Shown here: in pieces, positions 38,725-48,892 of the stretch
How the letters are laid out: each line of letters opens with the position of its first letter
Numbering within the stretch: position 1 is the first letter of the stretch
Source: Salinarimonas sp.
GTDB taxonomy: Bacteria; Pseudomonadota; Alphaproteobacteria; Rhizobiales; Beijerinckiaceae
Assembly: GCF_040111675.1 (NCBI RefSeq)
Contig: NZ_CP157794.1
Location: 434,001 to 498,000 of the forward strand
Direction of reading: 5' to 3'
Length of the DNA stretch: 64,000 nt
Program-made: the position numbers and the translations under genes
The notes under the pieces: generated by a model
What the model was told of the DNA's origin: nothing
Databases searched by the model: none
What the model saw: only the letters and a program-made list of their open reading frames with translations

Positions 38725-39537
38725 ATGCTGAGAGTCACTCTGCTGGGTGGGGCTGCGTTCACGGTCGACCAGGCGATGGTGAGGACGGATCTCGGTCCGG
38801 CCGGACGGCTCCTCGCCTGCTTCCTCTTCGAGTTCATGGGCCAGACGCATCGTCGCGAGCGGCTGGCGGACCTGTTCTGGGGCGAGCTCGAGCCGGAGAA
38901 GGCGCGCTCGGCGCTCAACACGGCGGTCTGGCGCATCCGCAAGATGCTCGACCGTTCCGGCGCCAAGGGCGCGAACCGGCTCGTCACCATCGGCGACGAC
39001 GTCGTGCTGGAGCCGGCGGACTTCATCGAGGTCGACACCCACGCCCTGGAGAGCGCCTTCCGCCGTGCGGTGGGCGGGCGCGGCGCCGGCCCCTTGAGCG
39101 CGCGCGACGAGGACGAGGTCGGCGACGCGGTGGCGCGCTATCGCGGGCCGTTCCTCGACGGCGACGACGGCGACTGGGTGCTCCAGGAGCGCGAGCGGCT
39201 GCACTGCCTGTTCGTGCGCTCGACGCTGGAGCTGATGCGCGCGGCGGCCCGGCGCGGCCTGCACGAGAACGCCCTCGATTGCGGGCGGCGGATCCTGGCG
39301 CTCGACCCGCTGCGCGAGAGCGTCCAGCGCGAGGTGATGCTGCTCCTCGTCCTCAACGGCCAGCGCGCCGACGCCATCCACGCCTACCAGCGCCTGCGCG
39401 GCCTGCTGAAGGCGGATCTCGGCATCGAGCCCATGCCGGACACGAGGCGGCTGCATCACGACATCGTCTCCGGCGCGATCTTCGAGAATCTCGGCGCCTA
39501 TGCCGGCTCCTATTTCGGCGAGGCGACCACCTGCTAG
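38725..39537 (+). CDS. BTAD-domain (SARP-like) transcriptional regulator
   Basis: This is a 270-residue DNA-binding activator. The N-terminus (MLRVTLLGGAAFTVD through LADLFWGELEPEKARSALNTAVWRIRK) is the OmpR-like winged helix typical of SARP proteins, and residues about 95-250 form the BTAD helical domain (RGPFLDGDDGDWVLQERERL, ALDPLRESVQREVMLLLVLNGQRADAIHAYQRLRG in part, DLGIEPMPDTRRL). GGGAGGG precedes the ATG. The 290-base upstream region is relatively A+T rich around 38575-38600. SARP-type regulators often control secondary metabolism, and a PKS gene starts about 2 kb downstream on the same strand; a link is plausible but unproven. Confidence 0.88.
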   Translation: MLRVTLLGGAAFTVDQAMVRTDLGPAGRLLACFLFEFMGQTHRRERLADLFWGELEPEKARSALNTAVWRIRKMLDRSGAKGANRLVTIGDDVVLEPADFIEVDTHALESAFRRAVGGRGAGPLSARDEDEVGDAVARYRGPFLDGDDGDWVLQERERLHCLFVRSTLELMRAAARRGLHENALDCGRRILALDPLRESVQREVMLLLVLNGQRADAIHAYQRLRGLLKADLGIEPMPDTRRLHHDIVSGAIFENLGAYAGSYFGEATTC

Positions 39538-39596
39538 CCGGGTGATCCCGCCGTGATCTCCCCGGGGTCGACCGCCGCTAAGCTCGGGCGTCACCA

Positions 39597-39896
39597 ATGG
39601 GGGACGAGCCGATGAACCCCGTGCGACCGGAGGACGCCCAGTCCTTCCTGCTCCGGTTCTGGTACGAGCGCAGCGAGACCGGGCCGAGCCAATGGCGCGG
39701 GGCGGTGTGGAGCCAGTCCCTCGGCCCGGACGACCCGCACCTGCCGGTCGCCGATCCCGAGCAGGCCTTCGAGATCGTGCGCCGGGCGCTCGCCGGCGCG
39801 GCGCCGGCGGACGGCGCGCCGCCGGAGAGCCCGCCGGCGCCGGCCGGGTTCTGGCGACGGCTCGTGACGAGGCTGCGCGGCGTCGGCCGTCGCTGA
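39597..39896 (+). CDS. Small conserved protein downstream of the BTAD regulator
   Basis: This is a 99-residue protein whose central segment SFLLRFWYERSETGPSQWRG resembles short proteins I know from beside regulators in other proteobacteria, where a strand-rich RFW...WRG pattern recurs. The C-terminus is Pro/Ala-rich and basic. The start may be ATG 39597 or, with a better purine stretch, ATG 39612. It follows the BTAD gene by 59 bases on the same strand and may share its transcript. Function unknown. Confidence 0.6.
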   Translation: MGDEPMNPVRPEDAQSFLLRFWYERSETGPSQWRGAVWSQSLGPDDPHLPVADPEQAFEIVRRALAGAAPADGAPPESPPAPAGFWRRLVTRLRGVGRR

Positions 39897-39906
39897 GGGC
39901 GGCGCG

Positions 39907-40359
39907 TCAGCGGCGAAGCGCGTAGGCGAAATCGAAGGCGTCCGGCCCGGCGCCTTCCTCGCGCAGGCGGGCGAGGCGGGCGAGGCCTTCCTCCAGGCTC
40001 GGCCGGTGATCCGGCGCGATCCACCACATCACCGCATGCGGCGCCTGCGGGGGCGCGAACCATGCGGCGCGCCGGGCGCGGACCACGCGGTGCACGGTCC
40101 GCTCGAGATAGGCGCGCAGGTCCCCGAGCGTCTCCCAGACGGAGAGATTGACGATGGTGCGCGGGTCCGGGCCGGAATTCATGCGCCCCGACGGGTCCGG
40201 CAGGCGCCAGACGAAGCCCGGGCTGCGGTCGGCCGCGCCGTTGACCAGCGCGACCGCCTTGAGGAAGTCCGCCATGCGCGGATCGTCGAAATCGTAGAGC
40301 GAAGCGGCCACGTTGAGCTGCGCCAGGAGGCGCGCTCCCGGCTCGGCCGCGGCGCCCAC
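39907..40359 (-). CDS. DUF3291 domain protein
   Basis: This 150-residue protein of the DUF3291 family probably has a dimeric alpha+beta barrel fold like small monooxygenases. Recognisable segments are RLLAQLNVAASLYDFDDPRM, SPGFVWRLPD, IVNLSVWETLGDLRAYLE and HAVMWWIAPDHRPSLEEG. The start is GTG at 40359 with GGAGG seven bases upstream. It follows the DUF1801 gene by three bases, so the three minus-strand genes from 41326 to here form one operon. Confidence 0.82.
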   Translation of the reverse strand: MGAAAEPGARLLAQLNVAASLYDFDDPRMADFLKAVALVNGAADRSPGFVWRLPDPSGRMNSGPDPRTIVNLSVWETLGDLRAYLERTVHRVVRARRAAWFAPPQAPHAVMWWIAPDHRPSLEEGLARLARLREEGAGPDAFDFAYALRR

Positions 40360-40362
40360 GGC

Positions 40363-40800
40363 TCAGCCTCCGGCGGCGGCGGCGCCACCGCCGCCCGCCT
40401 TCGGCTTCGAGGCCGTGACGATCTCCTCGAGCACGCCGAGATCGAGCTTGTCGAGCCGCTTCAGGTAGAGGCAGGTGACGCCGGTGTCGTGGGGGCCGAG
40501 CCGCGGGAGCTTCTCCTGCACCTCCGGCCGCGACAGCGGCAGGTAGAGCACCATGCGGTTCGAGCGGGGGGAGAAGGCGAGGCCGGGCGCCCGGCCCTCG
40601 CCGCCGTCGGCGAAGGCGTAGGTGGTCTCGCCGAAGCCGACGATCGAGGGGCCCCACATCACCGGCTCCTCGCCGGTGACCCGGCGCATCATGTCGAGCA
40701 GGAGCCGGGCGTCCTCGCGCCGGCCCTTGTTCGGCACCGCCTCGATGAAGGCGCCCACGTCGGCGTCGGTGGGCAGGGTCTTGTTCTCACGTCGCGCCAT
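40363..40800 (-). CDS. DUF1801 domain protein
   Basis: This 145-residue protein has the DUF1801 (YdhG-like) pattern: a helical start (VGAFIEAVPNKGRREDARLLLDMM), EPVMWGPSIVGFG, then strands with LAFSPRSNRMVLYLPL, and CLYLKRLDKLDLGVLEEIV. The C-terminus is a Gly/Ala run. Its ATG lies 14 bases inside the end of the preceding gene, so translation is coupled. Function unknown. Confidence 0.82.
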   Translation of the reverse strand: MARRENKTLPTDADVGAFIEAVPNKGRREDARLLLDMMRRVTGEEPVMWGPSIVGFGETTYAFADGGEGRAPGLAFSPRSNRMVLYLPLSRPEVQEKLPRLGPHDTGVTCLYLKRLDKLDLGVLEEIVTASKPKAGGGGAAAAGG

Positions 40801-41326
40801 GAGCGTGAATGTCCTCCAGGCTGACGCCGGTCGGCACCCGCTCCAGCTGGAAGACGTCGGCGCCGAGCCCGTCGTCGGGGATGTCGTCGTAGTCGTCCGA
40901 ACGGTTCTCGGGACGGATGTGGCACTTCTTTCCGTCCCAGTACCACGTCTGCGTGAAATGATCGTCGTCCTCGAAGCGGAACGTCAAGCCCGTCATGCGC
41001 AATGCGTCGGGATGGCTCAGGTTCGAGGCGCCGACGTACCGGAAGGCGACGGTGTCGTCTCCCTCCAGCTCGGCGCGCATGTGCGGCTGGTTGCCGAGCG
41101 TGCAGTAATGGGTCAGCACCAGCTCCTCGCCGTCGAGATGGTAGACGGTCACCATCTCGTCCTCCATCAGCTTGCCCTTGAAGAAGTGCCGGTAGCGCTC
41201 GATCACCGCGCTGTGCTTGCCCGTCACCTCGTAGCTGAGGTGGATCGTCTTGCCGTCGCTGGAATGCCCGTGCCAGCGGCCTTCGAGGGCGCGCAGGCGG
41301 GCGAAGGCGTCACGGGGCGTCATCAT
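40787..41326 (-). CDS. Conserved lipocalin-like protein of unknown function
   Basis: This 179-residue soluble protein consists mainly of beta strands in an order suggestive of a small lipocalin-like barrel: LRALEGRWHGHS, IHLSYEVTGKHSAVIERY, EDEMVTVYHLDGEELVLTHY and CTLGNQPHMRAE. I recognise it as a widespread uncharacterised family defined by the EMVTVYHLDG/THYC.LGNQP pattern. GGAGGAG lies upstream of the double ATG at 41326. The gene is divergent from the PKS gene at 41468, with 141 bases between them. Confidence 0.75.
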   Translation of the reverse strand: MMTPRDAFARLRALEGRWHGHSSDGKTIHLSYEVTGKHSAVIERYRHFFKGKLMEDEMVTVYHLDGEELVLTHYCTLGNQPHMRAELEGDDTVAFRYVGASNLSHPDALRMTGLTFRFEDDDHFTQTWYWDGKKCHIRPENRSDDYDDIPDDGLGADVFQLERVPTGVSLEDIHAHGAT

Positions 41327-41467
41327 CGCGTCTCTCCTCCGCAGGATCTCGGCCGAGGATAGCGGCGCGCCGGCGCGGGGGGGCGCGCAATCTCCGACAA
41401 GTCCGCCGCGCCGCGCGCGCCTAACCTTCCCAGGACGCGCCGGTGGGCGCGAGGAAGGGGGCTCGCC

Positions 41468-44400
41468 ATGCGCCACGAACGGCCCCGCGCCGGGGATCCG
41501 ACGCCCGATGCCGCCGACGGCCGCGACATCGCGATCGTCGGCCTCGCCTGCCGCCTGCCGGGCGCGCCCGACGCGCCCGCCTTCTGGGCCATGCTGCAGG
41601 CGGGCGCCGACGCCGTGCGCGAGATCCCGCCCGAGCGCTGGGACGCGGCGCGCTACTACGCGCCGGCCCACGGCCGGCCCGGCAAGGCGGCGACGCGCTG
41701 GGGCGCCTTCCTCGACGGGATCGACCTGTTCGACGCGGCCTATTTCCGCATCAGCCCGCGCGAGGCCAAGAGCCTCGACCCGCAGCAGCGCCTCCTGCTC
41801 GAGGTCGCCGCGGAGGCGCTCGAGAACGGCGGGCTGAGCCCGGATCGGCTCGCGGGCAGCCGGACGGGGGTCTATGTCGGCATCTGCGGCAGCGAGTACG
41901 CCACGCTCGCCGGGGTCGGCGACGACTACGCCGCCATGGACAAGTATTACGGCACCGGCACCGCGCTGAGCGTCGCCGCCGGGCGCATCGCCTACGCCTT
42001 CGATCTCGCCGGCCCGGCGATCTCGGTGGAGACGGCCTGCTCGTCCTCCCTCGTCGCGGTCCATCTGGCGGTCGGCGCGTTGCGGCAGGGCGAGGCGGAC
42101 CTGTGCCTCGCCGGCGGGGTGAACGTGGCGCTCTCCCCGGCGGTGGGGATCTACTTCTCGCAGGTCGGCGCGGTCTCGCGCGAGCCGGCCTGCCGGCCCT
42201 TCGACGACGCCGCCGACGGCTATGTCCGCGGCGAGGGCTGCGGGCTCGTGGCGCTCAAGCGCCTGCCGGACGCGATGCGCGACGGCGATCGGGTGCTCGC
42301 GGTGATCCGCGGCAGCGCCGTGAACCAGGACGGGCGCAGCGCCGGGCTCACCGCCCCGAACGGCGCGGCGCAGGAGGCGGCGATCCGCGCCGCCCTCGCC
42401 GATGCGCGTGTCGCGCCGCAGGCCGTCGGCTACGTCGAGACCCACGGCACCGGAACGCGGCTCGGCGACCCGATCGAAGCCAACGCCCTCGGCGCCGTCT
42501 ACGGCCGCGCGCCCGGGCGGCGCGAGCCGTTGCGGCTCGGGGCCGTGAAGGGGAACATCGGGCATCTCGAGGCCGCCGCCGGGATCGCCGGGCTGATCAA
42601 GGCCGTGCTCGCGCTCCAATCCGGGACCGTTCCCCCGCAGCCGAACCTGCGGGTGCGCAACGCGGTGGTCGACTGGGAGGCCCTGCGGCTCGACGTCCCG
42701 ACGGCCGCGCGGCCCTGGCCGACGCGCGGCCCGGACGGCGCGCCGGCGCTCGCGGCGGTGAGCTCCTTCGGCTTCAGCGGCACGAACGCCCACGTGGTGC
42801 TCGCCCCGCCGCCGGCCGTCCCGGCGCGCGCGGCGGAGCCGGCGCTCACCGGCGGGCTGGTCCTGCCGGTCTCGGCCCGCGCCCCCGGCGCCCTCGCGGC
42901 GCTCGCCGAGGCCTTCGCGCGTCGGCTGGAGGGCGCCTCCGACGCCGAGGCCGCCGCCCTGTGCCGGGCGACGGCCCTGCGCCGGGCGCATCATCTGTTC
43001 CGGCTGTGCGCCGTCGGCGCGGACGCGCAGGGCCTCGCGGCCGATCTCCAGCGCCGGGCCGCGGAGGCGCGGGACGCCCGGGCGCGGGCCCGCGACGAGA
43101 CCGGGGCCCTCGCCTTCGTCTTCTCCGGCCAGGGATCGATGTGGATCGGCATGGGCGCGGCGCTCGCCGCCTACCCGCAGGCGCGCGCCTGCCTCGCCGA
43201 GATCGACGCGCTCGTCGCGCAGCAAGCGGGCTGGTCGCCGCTCGCGGCGATGGCGTCGGAGGCGGGCGGGCCGGACGGGGCGATCGAGACGACGCAGGTC
43301 TGCGTCTTCGCGGCGCAGATCGCGCTGTTTCGCCAGCTCGCGGCATGGGGGCTCCAGCCTGCGGCGGTCGCGGGCCATTCCATGGGCGAGATCGCCGCGG
43401 CCTGCGCCGCCGGGGCCTTGACCCTCGCGCAGGCCACGCGCCTCGCCCTGGTGCGCAGCCGGCTCCTCGGCGAGGTGGGCGGGCGCGGGCTGATGGTCGC
43501 CGTCGAGATCGGGGCGGAGGAGGCCGCGCGCGCCATCGCGGAGGCGGGGCTCGCGGTCTCGGTCGCGGCGGTGAACGGGCCGGGCTCCTGCGTCGTCTCG
43601 GGCGCCAGCGCGCCGGTGCGGGACCTGACGGCGCGGCTCGAGAGCGCGGGCGTGCATTGCCGCGCCCTGCGCACCGGCGGCGTCGCGGGGCATTCCCCCG
43701 TCGTCGCGCCCTTGGCGGAGCGGCTCGAGGCCGCGCTCGCCGATCTCGCGCCGCGGGACGGCGAGGCGGCCTTCGTCTCGGCGCTCGACGGGGACGTGCG
43801 GCCCGGCCGCAGCCTCGACGCGGCCTATTGGGGGCACAATCTCGTCGCGCCGGTGCGCTTCGATCGGGCGCTCGAGGGCCTGATCGCGGCGGGCGCGCGC
43901 GACCTCGTCGAGGTCGCGCCCAAGCCGCTGCTGCTGCCGGCGCTGCGCGGGGCGCTCGAGCGGGCGGGTCTCGCGGGAGCGGCGCTGGAGACGCTGCATC
44001 CCGACAGGGAGCCGGCGGAGAGCCTGGGCCGGCTCGTCGCCGGGCTCTACCGGGCCGGGCGCGCGCTCGACTGGGCGGCGCTCCATCCCGAGGAGGGCGC
44101 CTGGAGCCCCTGGCCGAGCTACCCCTGGCAGCGCGAGCGGCACTGGATCGACCAGCTCGCGCCGCCCGCGCCGGCGACGGCGACGGCGGAAGCGGCGCAG
44201 CCGGAGCCGGACGCCGCGTCGCGCGACGAGACGGCGCTCTCCACCGTGATCGCGCGCCACGACGAGGCGGGCGTGCGCGCCGCGAACATGGCGCGGCTCG
44301 CGCCCTTCGTCCTGCTCTCCGCCGACGGCGCCTGCGCCTTCTGGCTCGCGCGGCGCGGCGGCGTCGTCCTCGCCTTCGCCTGGCTCGGGCCGGAAGCGCG

Positions 44401-47400
44401 CTTCGCCGAGGAGGTGGCGCGGCTGCGGGCGGATTGCGCGCGGCTGGGGCTCGCGCCCTGCCTTCTCGTCGACGCGCCGGCGGCGGCGGGGCTCGACGGG
44501 TTCCTCGCGCTCGAGGCGGGGGCGAGCCACCGGATCGCGCCGCTCGCCGGCTTCGACCTCGACGCGCCGGGGCTGAAGCGCCTGCGCGCGCGGCTGCGCC
44601 GCTATGCGGCCGACGGGGGCGGGCGCACGCAGGACTGGTCCCCGGGCCGCGACGACGCCGACGACGCCGATGCGCTCGCGCTGATCGACGGCTGGCGCGC
44701 GGCGCGGCCCCGCCCCGTGCCGGCGGCGCAGGCCGTGCGCGCCGCGATCCGGCGCGGCGAGACGCCCGCGCACGGGCGCTTCGTCGTGGCGCGCCGGGAC
44801 GGGCGGATCGTGGCGCTCGTGCTGCTGACGCGCTTCGGCGCGGGAACGGGCTGGCTGCTCGACCTCGAGTTCCACGATTCCCGCACGCCGCCGGGCTGCA
44901 CCGAGACGCTGGTCGTGGATTGCGTGCGGATGCTCGCGGCGGAGGGGGCGCGGGCGCTCTCGCTCGGAGGCAGCTATCGCGGGGCGCCGGGGGAGGCGGG
45001 GGACGCCGACCCGCAGAGCGCGTTCGCGCGCCAGCGCCGCTTCAAGCGCAAGCTCGGCGCGCAGGAGACGTCGATCCTGCTGTTGCGCCCGCCGGACCTG
45101 ACGCCGGCGCAGGCGGACGACCTGATCGCGCTCACGGCGGGGCTCGGCGAGCCCGCGGCCCCGCGCATCGCGCGCAGGCTCGCGGATCTCCTCGCCGGCG
45201 AGGGCGCGCCGGCCCATCCGCTGCTCGGGGAGCGGCTGTCGCTCGCGGGAACGACCCGGGTGTACGAGAGCCGGATCGCGGCGGCGCACCCGCTCGCCGC
45301 GCAGCATCGGATCGGCGGCGCGGCGGTGCTGCCGGGTGCGGCGAGCCTCGAGCTCGCCGTCGCGGCCGCCTGGGACGACCGGCGCGGGCGCGCGCTCGTC
45401 CTGGAGGACGTCGTCTTCGAACGCCCCCTCGTCCTCGCCGAGGGCGAGACGGTGCGGGTGCAGACGCACCTGGAGACGCGGGGCGGCGCGCCGGTGCGCT
45501 TCTCGATCCACGCCGAGGCGGCGGGGGAGTGGGTGCGCATCGCCCATGGCGGGATCGCCTTCGCCCCGCCGGGCGAGGCGGCGACCGCGGCGCCGCAGCC
45601 GCCGGAGGCCGCCCGGGAGGTCGACCCGCAGGCGCTGCGCGCGCGGCTCGCGCAGGCGGGCATCGCCTACGGGCCGCTGTTCTCCGGGTTGCGCCGCGTC
45701 GCGATCGCGGACGGGCTGATCGCGGCGGAGGCGGCGCTCCCGGAGGGCGAGGCGCAGGGCTATCGGATGCATCCGGCGCTTCTCGACGCCGCGCTGCAGA
45801 GCTTCGCCGCCGCCGAGGACGCGCAGGCGGGAGCCGCGCGCGGGCTGATGATCCAGAGCCTCGCGCGGCTCGTGGTGCGCCGGGCGCTGCCGCAGGCGGT
45901 GCGCGTCGCCGCCGCGATCCGCTCGGAGCCGCAGGAGACGGTCGCGGCCGGCGATCTCGCGCTCTCCGCGCCGGACGGGACGGCGCTGCTCGAGGCGACG
46001 GGCCTCATCGCGCGCCCCGCGGCGGCGCCGGCACGGCTGCGGACGGCGCGGCTCGAGCCGCGCCCGATCCCGCCGCCGGCTGCGGAGCCGGGCGGCGGGA
46101 TCGTCCTCCTCGCCGGCGGCGGGGCGCTCGGGGAGGCGCTCGCCGCGGCGCTGCGGGAGGCGGGGCGTCCGGTCGCGCGCGTCGACGCCTGCGCCGCCGC
46201 CCTGCCCGATGCGCTCGCCGCGCTGCCGGGGGAGACCTGGCGCGCGGCGACGCGCCTCGCGCTCCTGCCCGAGGCGGAGACGGCGGCGGATGTCGACCCG
46301 GCCGCGCTCGGTCCGCGCCTCGCGACGGCGCCGGACCTGCTGCGGCTCCTGTCGGACCGCGCCGGAGCGGGCCTGCGGACCTGGATCGTCACGAGGGGCG
46401 CGCACGACGCGGACGCGGCGACCGAAGCCGTCGGCGAAGCCGCGCTGTGGGGTCTCGGCGCCGTCTGGCGCGCGGAGGAGCCCGGCCTCTGGGGCGGCTC
46501 GTGCGATCTCGCGCGGGCCTGCCCGGACGACGCGGCGGCGGCCGCGCTCGCCGCGATTCTGCTCGGGAGCGGCGACGAGGACGCCCTGCGGGTCACCGGC
46601 GCGGGACTCGCCGGCCTGCGCCTCGTCGAGTCGCCTCCCCCGGCCGGAGCGCCGCTCGCGATCCGCTCGGACGCCGCCTACCTGGTCACGGGCTGGTCCG
46701 GCGGCGTCGGCCGACGGCTCGTCCGCCGGCTGATCGCGGCGGGCGCCGGGCGGGTGGTTCTGCTGGCGCGCACGCCGCCCGAGGCGGCGGGTCTCGCGCC
46801 GCTCGCCGCCGCGGCGCGGGCTTCGGGGACGGATCTCGTCGCCCGCGCCGGGGACGTCGCGGATCGGGCGGTCGTCGCCTCCGCCGTGGCCGCGGCCGAG
46901 CGGGAGGGCGTCGCCCTGCGCGGGGTGTTCCATGCGGCGGGAGCCCTGGCGGACGGGCTCCTCGCGACGCAGGACGAGCACGGCTTCGCCGCCGCCTGGC
47001 GGGCCAAGGTCGCCGGCGCGCTCGCCCTGCACGCGCAGACGCGCGGGCGGGCGCTCGACGCCTTCGTGCTGCTCTCCTCCGCGGCGAGCCTGTTCGGGCC
47101 GCCGGGGCAGGGCCCGCACGCCGCGGAGAGCGCCGCGCTCGATCGGCTCGCCGCCTGGCGCCGGGCGCAGGGGCTGCCCGCCACGAGCCTCGGCTTCGGC
47201 GCTTTCGCCGGCATCGGCCGCGCCGCGGCGCTCGGCGTCGACGCCCGCCTCGCCGCGGGCGGCCTGACGCCCCTCGACCCCGAGGCGGCCTTCGCCACGA
47301 TGGAGGCCCTCGCGGCCGCGGACGTCGCGTCCGCCTACCTCGCGCCGGCCGACTGGCGGGCCTGGGCCGCGGCGACGCCGGACGGCGCCCGGCGCGCGCT

Positions 47401-47731
47401 CTTCCGCGAGGTCCTGGCCGCCGCCTCCTGCGCATCGCGCGCCGCACCGGAGCCCGACGCGGACACGTCCCGCCCCGCCGCGCCGGGCGACGTCGCCGGG
47501 GCCCTGCGGGCGAGCGTCGCCGCCGCGCTCCTGTGCGATCCGGCGGCGCTCGACGGGGAGGCGTCGCTCGAGCGCAACGGGCTCGATTCGATCATGATCG
47601 TCGAGGTGCGCGAGCGGCTCGGCCGCACGCTCGGCCGCACGTTGCCGCTGATCGACTTCTTCCGGGAGCCGAGCCTCGTACGGCTCGCGGCGCGGATCGC
47701 GACGCGGCTCGCCGAGGACGCCGCGGCGTGA
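41468..47731 (+). CDS. Type I polyketide synthase with embedded DUF2156 domain (PKS A: KS-AT-DUF2156-DH-KR-ACP)
   Basis: This is a one-module polyketide synthase of 2087 residues. The KS (about 20-445) has the full Cys191-His326-His366 triad. The AT (about 547-850) has Ser638 in GHSMGE and a VAGHS motif where HAFH/YASH normally reports extender choice, so specificity is unclear. Residues about 920-1220 are foreign to PKSs: they match the C-terminal acyltransferase domain of MprF (DUF2156), with [32 protein letters not shown] and ARALSLGG. The DH (about 1249-1500) keeps His1280 and Asp1440. The KR (from about 1737) has Lys and Ser but His1884 where Tyr is expected. The ACP carries Ser2041. The stop overlaps the next gene (GTGA). 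Confidence 0.95.
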   Translation: MRHERPRAGDPTPDAADGRDIAIVGLACRLPGAPDAPAFWAMLQAGADAVREIPPERWDAARYYAPAHGRPGKAATRWGAFLDGIDLFDAAYFRISPREAKSLDPQQRLLLEVAAEALENGGLSPDRLAGSRTGVYVGICGSEYATLAGVGDDYAAMDKYYGTGTALSVAAGRIAYAFDLAGPAISVETACSSSLVAVHLAVGALRQGEADLCLAGGVNVALSPAVGIYFSQVGAVSREPACRPFDDAADGYVRGEGCGLVALKRLPDAMRDGDRVLAVIRGSAVNQDGRSAGLTAPNGAAQEAAIRAALADARVAPQAVGYVETHGTGTRLGDPIEANALGAVYGRAPGRREPLRLGAVKGNIGHLEAAAGIAGLIKAVLALQSGTVPPQPNLRVRNAVVDWEALRLDVPTAARPWPTRGPDGAPALAAVSSFGFSGTNAHVVLAPPPAVPARAAEPALTGGLVLPVSARAPGALAALAEAFARRLEGASDAEAAALCRATALRRAHHLFRLCAVGADAQGLAADLQRRAAEARDARARARDETGALAFVFSGQGSMWIGMGAALAAYPQARACLAEIDALVAQQAGWSPLAAMASEAGGPDGAIETTQVCVFAAQIALFRQLAAWGLQPAAVAGHSMGEIAAACAAGALTLAQATRLALVRSRLLGEVGGRGLMVAVEIGAEEAARAIAEAGLAVSVAAVNGPGSCVVSGASAPVRDLTARLESAGVHCRALRTGGVAGHSPVVAPLAERLEAALADLAPRDGEAAFVSALDGDVRPGRSLDAAYWGHNLVAPVRFDRALEGLIAAGARDLVEVAPKPLLLPALRGALERAGLAGAALETLHPDREPAESLGRLVAGLYRAGRALDWAALHPEEGAWSPWPSYPWQRERHWIDQLAPPAPATATAEAAQPEPDAASRDETALSTVIARHDEAGVRAANMARLAPFVLLSADGACAFWLARRGGVVLAFAWLGPEARFAEEVARLRADCARLGLAPCLLVDAPAAAGLDGFLALEAGASHRIAPLAGFDLDAPGLKRLRARLRRYAADGGGRTQDWSPGRDDADDADALALIDGWRAARPRPVPAAQAVRAAIRRGETPAHGRFVVARRDGRIVALVLLTRFGAGTGWLLDLEFHDSRTPPGCTETLVVDCVRMLAAEGARALSLGGSYRGAPGEAGDADPQSAFARQRRFKRKLGAQETSILLLRPPDLTPAQADDLIALTAGLGEPAAPRIARRLADLLAGEGAPAHPLLGERLSLAGTTRVYESRIAAAHPLAAQHRIGGAAVLPGAASLELAVAAAWDDRRGRALVLEDVVFERPLVLAEGETVRVQTHLETRGGAPVRFSIHAEAAGEWVRIAHGGIAFAPPGEAATAAPQPPEAAREVDPQALRARLAQAGIAYGPLFSGLRRVAIADGLIAAEAALPEGEAQGYRMHPALLDAALQSFAAAEDAQAGAARGLMIQSLARLVVRRALPQAVRVAAAIRSEPQETVAAGDLALSAPDGTALLEATGLIARPAAAPARLRTARLEPRPIPPPAAEPGGGIVLLAGGGALGEALAAALREAGRPVARVDACAAALPDALAALPGETWRAATRLALLPEAETAADVDPAALGPRLATAPDLLRLLSDRAGAGLRTWIVTRGAHDADAATEAVGEAALWGLGAVWRAEEPGLWGGSCDLARACPDDAAAAALAAILLGSGDEDALRVTGAGLAGLRLVESPPPAGAPLAIRSDAAYLVTGWSGGVGRRLVRRLIAAGAGRVVLLARTPPEAAGLAPLAAAARASGTDLVARAGDVADRAVVASAVAAAEREGVALRGVFHAAGALADGLLATQDEHGFAAAWRAKVAGALALHAQTRGRALDAFVLLSSAASLFGPPGQGPHAAESAALDRLAAWRRAQGLPATSLGFGAFAGIGRAAALGVDARLAAGGLTPLDPEAAFATMEALAAADVASAYLAPADWRAWAAATPDGARRALFREVLAAASCASRAAPEPDADTSRPAAPGDVAGALRASVAAALLCDPAALDGEASLERNGLDSIMIVEVRERLGRTLGRTLPLIDFFREPSLVRLAARIATRLAEDAAA

Positions 47732-48888
47732 GCGTCGACGCGCAAGCCCTCGCGCGCCATCGCCGCGCCTTTCCGGCGCTGGCGCAGGAGGGCGTCTACG
47801 CCGATTTCGGGGCGCGCGGCCCGATGGCGCGCGAGGCGATCGCCGCGGTGGGGGACGTGCTGGAGAGCCTTCAGGCGGTGGGCCCGGCCTCGCGCCTCGG
47901 CGCGGCCCTCGTCGCGCGGGAGATCGCGGCCCTGCGTGGCGCCCTCGCCGGCCTCGCCGGTGTCGCGCCCGAGCGCGTGGCGCTGGTCGAGAACGTCTCC
48001 CACGCCATCGCCGCGGCGGTCTGGGGCGTCGCGTGGCGGCCGGGCGAGCGCCTCGTGATCGGCGCGCACGAGCCGCCCGGGACGCGCCTCGTCGCGCGAC
48101 AGGCGGCGGCGCGCTTCGGGATCGCCTGCGACGAGGTCGACCCGAACGCCGAGGGCTGGCCCGCCGGCCTCGCCGACGCCCTGCGGCCGCAGACGCGGCT
48201 CGTGGTGCTCAGCCACGTCGACTGGGCGACCGGGCGCGTCCTCGACCTCCCCGAGATCGCGCGCGTCGTCCGCGACGGGCCCGCGCCCGAGGCGGCGCTC
48301 GCGATCGACGGCGCGCAGGCGCTCGGGGCGATCCCGGTCGCTTTGGGGGACGCCGACGTCGACCTCTACGCCGGCACGGGCCAGAAATGGCTCGGCGGTC
48401 CGGACGGCGTCGGCTGCCTGATCCTCGGGCCGGGCCCGGCCCGCCTCGCGCCGAGCCTCGTCGGCTGGCGCGCGGCGGCCTATTCCGAGGCGCAGGAGGA
48501 CGTCGTCCTCGCCGCCGACGCGAGGCGTTTCGAGAGCGGCACGGGCGCCGTCGCCTCGATGGCGGGCCTGCGCGTCGCCCTGCGCGTCGCCGACGGCTTC
48601 GCGCCGCTCCCCGCGCGCGCCGGGCGGATCGCGCGGCTCGGCGCGCGGCTGCGGGCGGGGCTCGCCGGGCTCGGGCCGCGGATCGCGGTTCTCGCCGGCG
48701 GTCCGGGCGGGATCGTCTCCCTGCGCGCCGCGGAGCGCGCCCCCGCCGACCTCGCCCGCGCGCTGGAGCGCCGCGGGATCGTGGCCAAGGCGCATGTCCA
48801 TCCCGCGTGCCTGCGCCTGTGCGTGCACTACCTCACCACGGAGAGCGAGGTCGACGCGCTGGTGGAGGGCGTGGCGGCGTCGGCCTGA
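47728..48888 (+). CDS. Class-V PLP-dependent enzyme, cyst(e)ine C-S lyase-like
   Basis: This is a 386-residue fold-type I PLP enzyme of the class-V aminotransferase/cysteine desulfurase superfamily. Visible are VALVENVSHAIAAAVWGV, RLVVLSHVDWATGRVLDLPEI, the PLP-binding Asp in LAIDGAQALGAIPVAL, and the Schiff-base Lys in YAGTGQKWLGGPDGVG. The overall pattern, including the N-terminal HRRAFPALAQ and FGARGPM, recalls the cyanobacterial cystine lyase C-DES more than true desulfurases. It starts with GTG overlapping the PKS A stop by four bases, so it is translationally coupled and surely part of the pathway. It may release sulfur from a cysteinyl intermediate, or act as an aminotransferase. It converges with PKS B, four bases away. 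Confidence 0.9.
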   Translation: MSVDAQALARHRRAFPALAQEGVYADFGARGPMAREAIAAVGDVLESLQAVGPASRLGAALVAREIAALRGALAGLAGVAPERVALVENVSHAIAAAVWGVAWRPGERLVIGAHEPPGTRLVARQAAARFGIACDEVDPNAEGWPAGLADALRPQTRLVVLSHVDWATGRVLDLPEIARVVRDGPAPEAALAIDGAQALGAIPVALGDADVDLYAGTGQKWLGGPDGVGCLILGPGPARLAPSLVGWRAAAYSEAQEDVVLAADARRFESGTGAVASMAGLRVALRVADGFAPLPARAGRIARLGARLRAGLAGLGPRIAVLAGGPGGIVSLRAAERAPADLARALERRGIVAKAHVHPACLRLCVHYLTTESEVDALVEGVAASA

Positions 48889-48892
48889 CGGG

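Noticed and set aside
40787..47119. A 2110-codon open frame on the minus strand across PKS A
   Set aside because: Only its last 180 codons (the lipocalin-like gene) look like protein. The rest is Arg/Gly/Ala-rich sequence antisense to PKS A, an effect of high GC.
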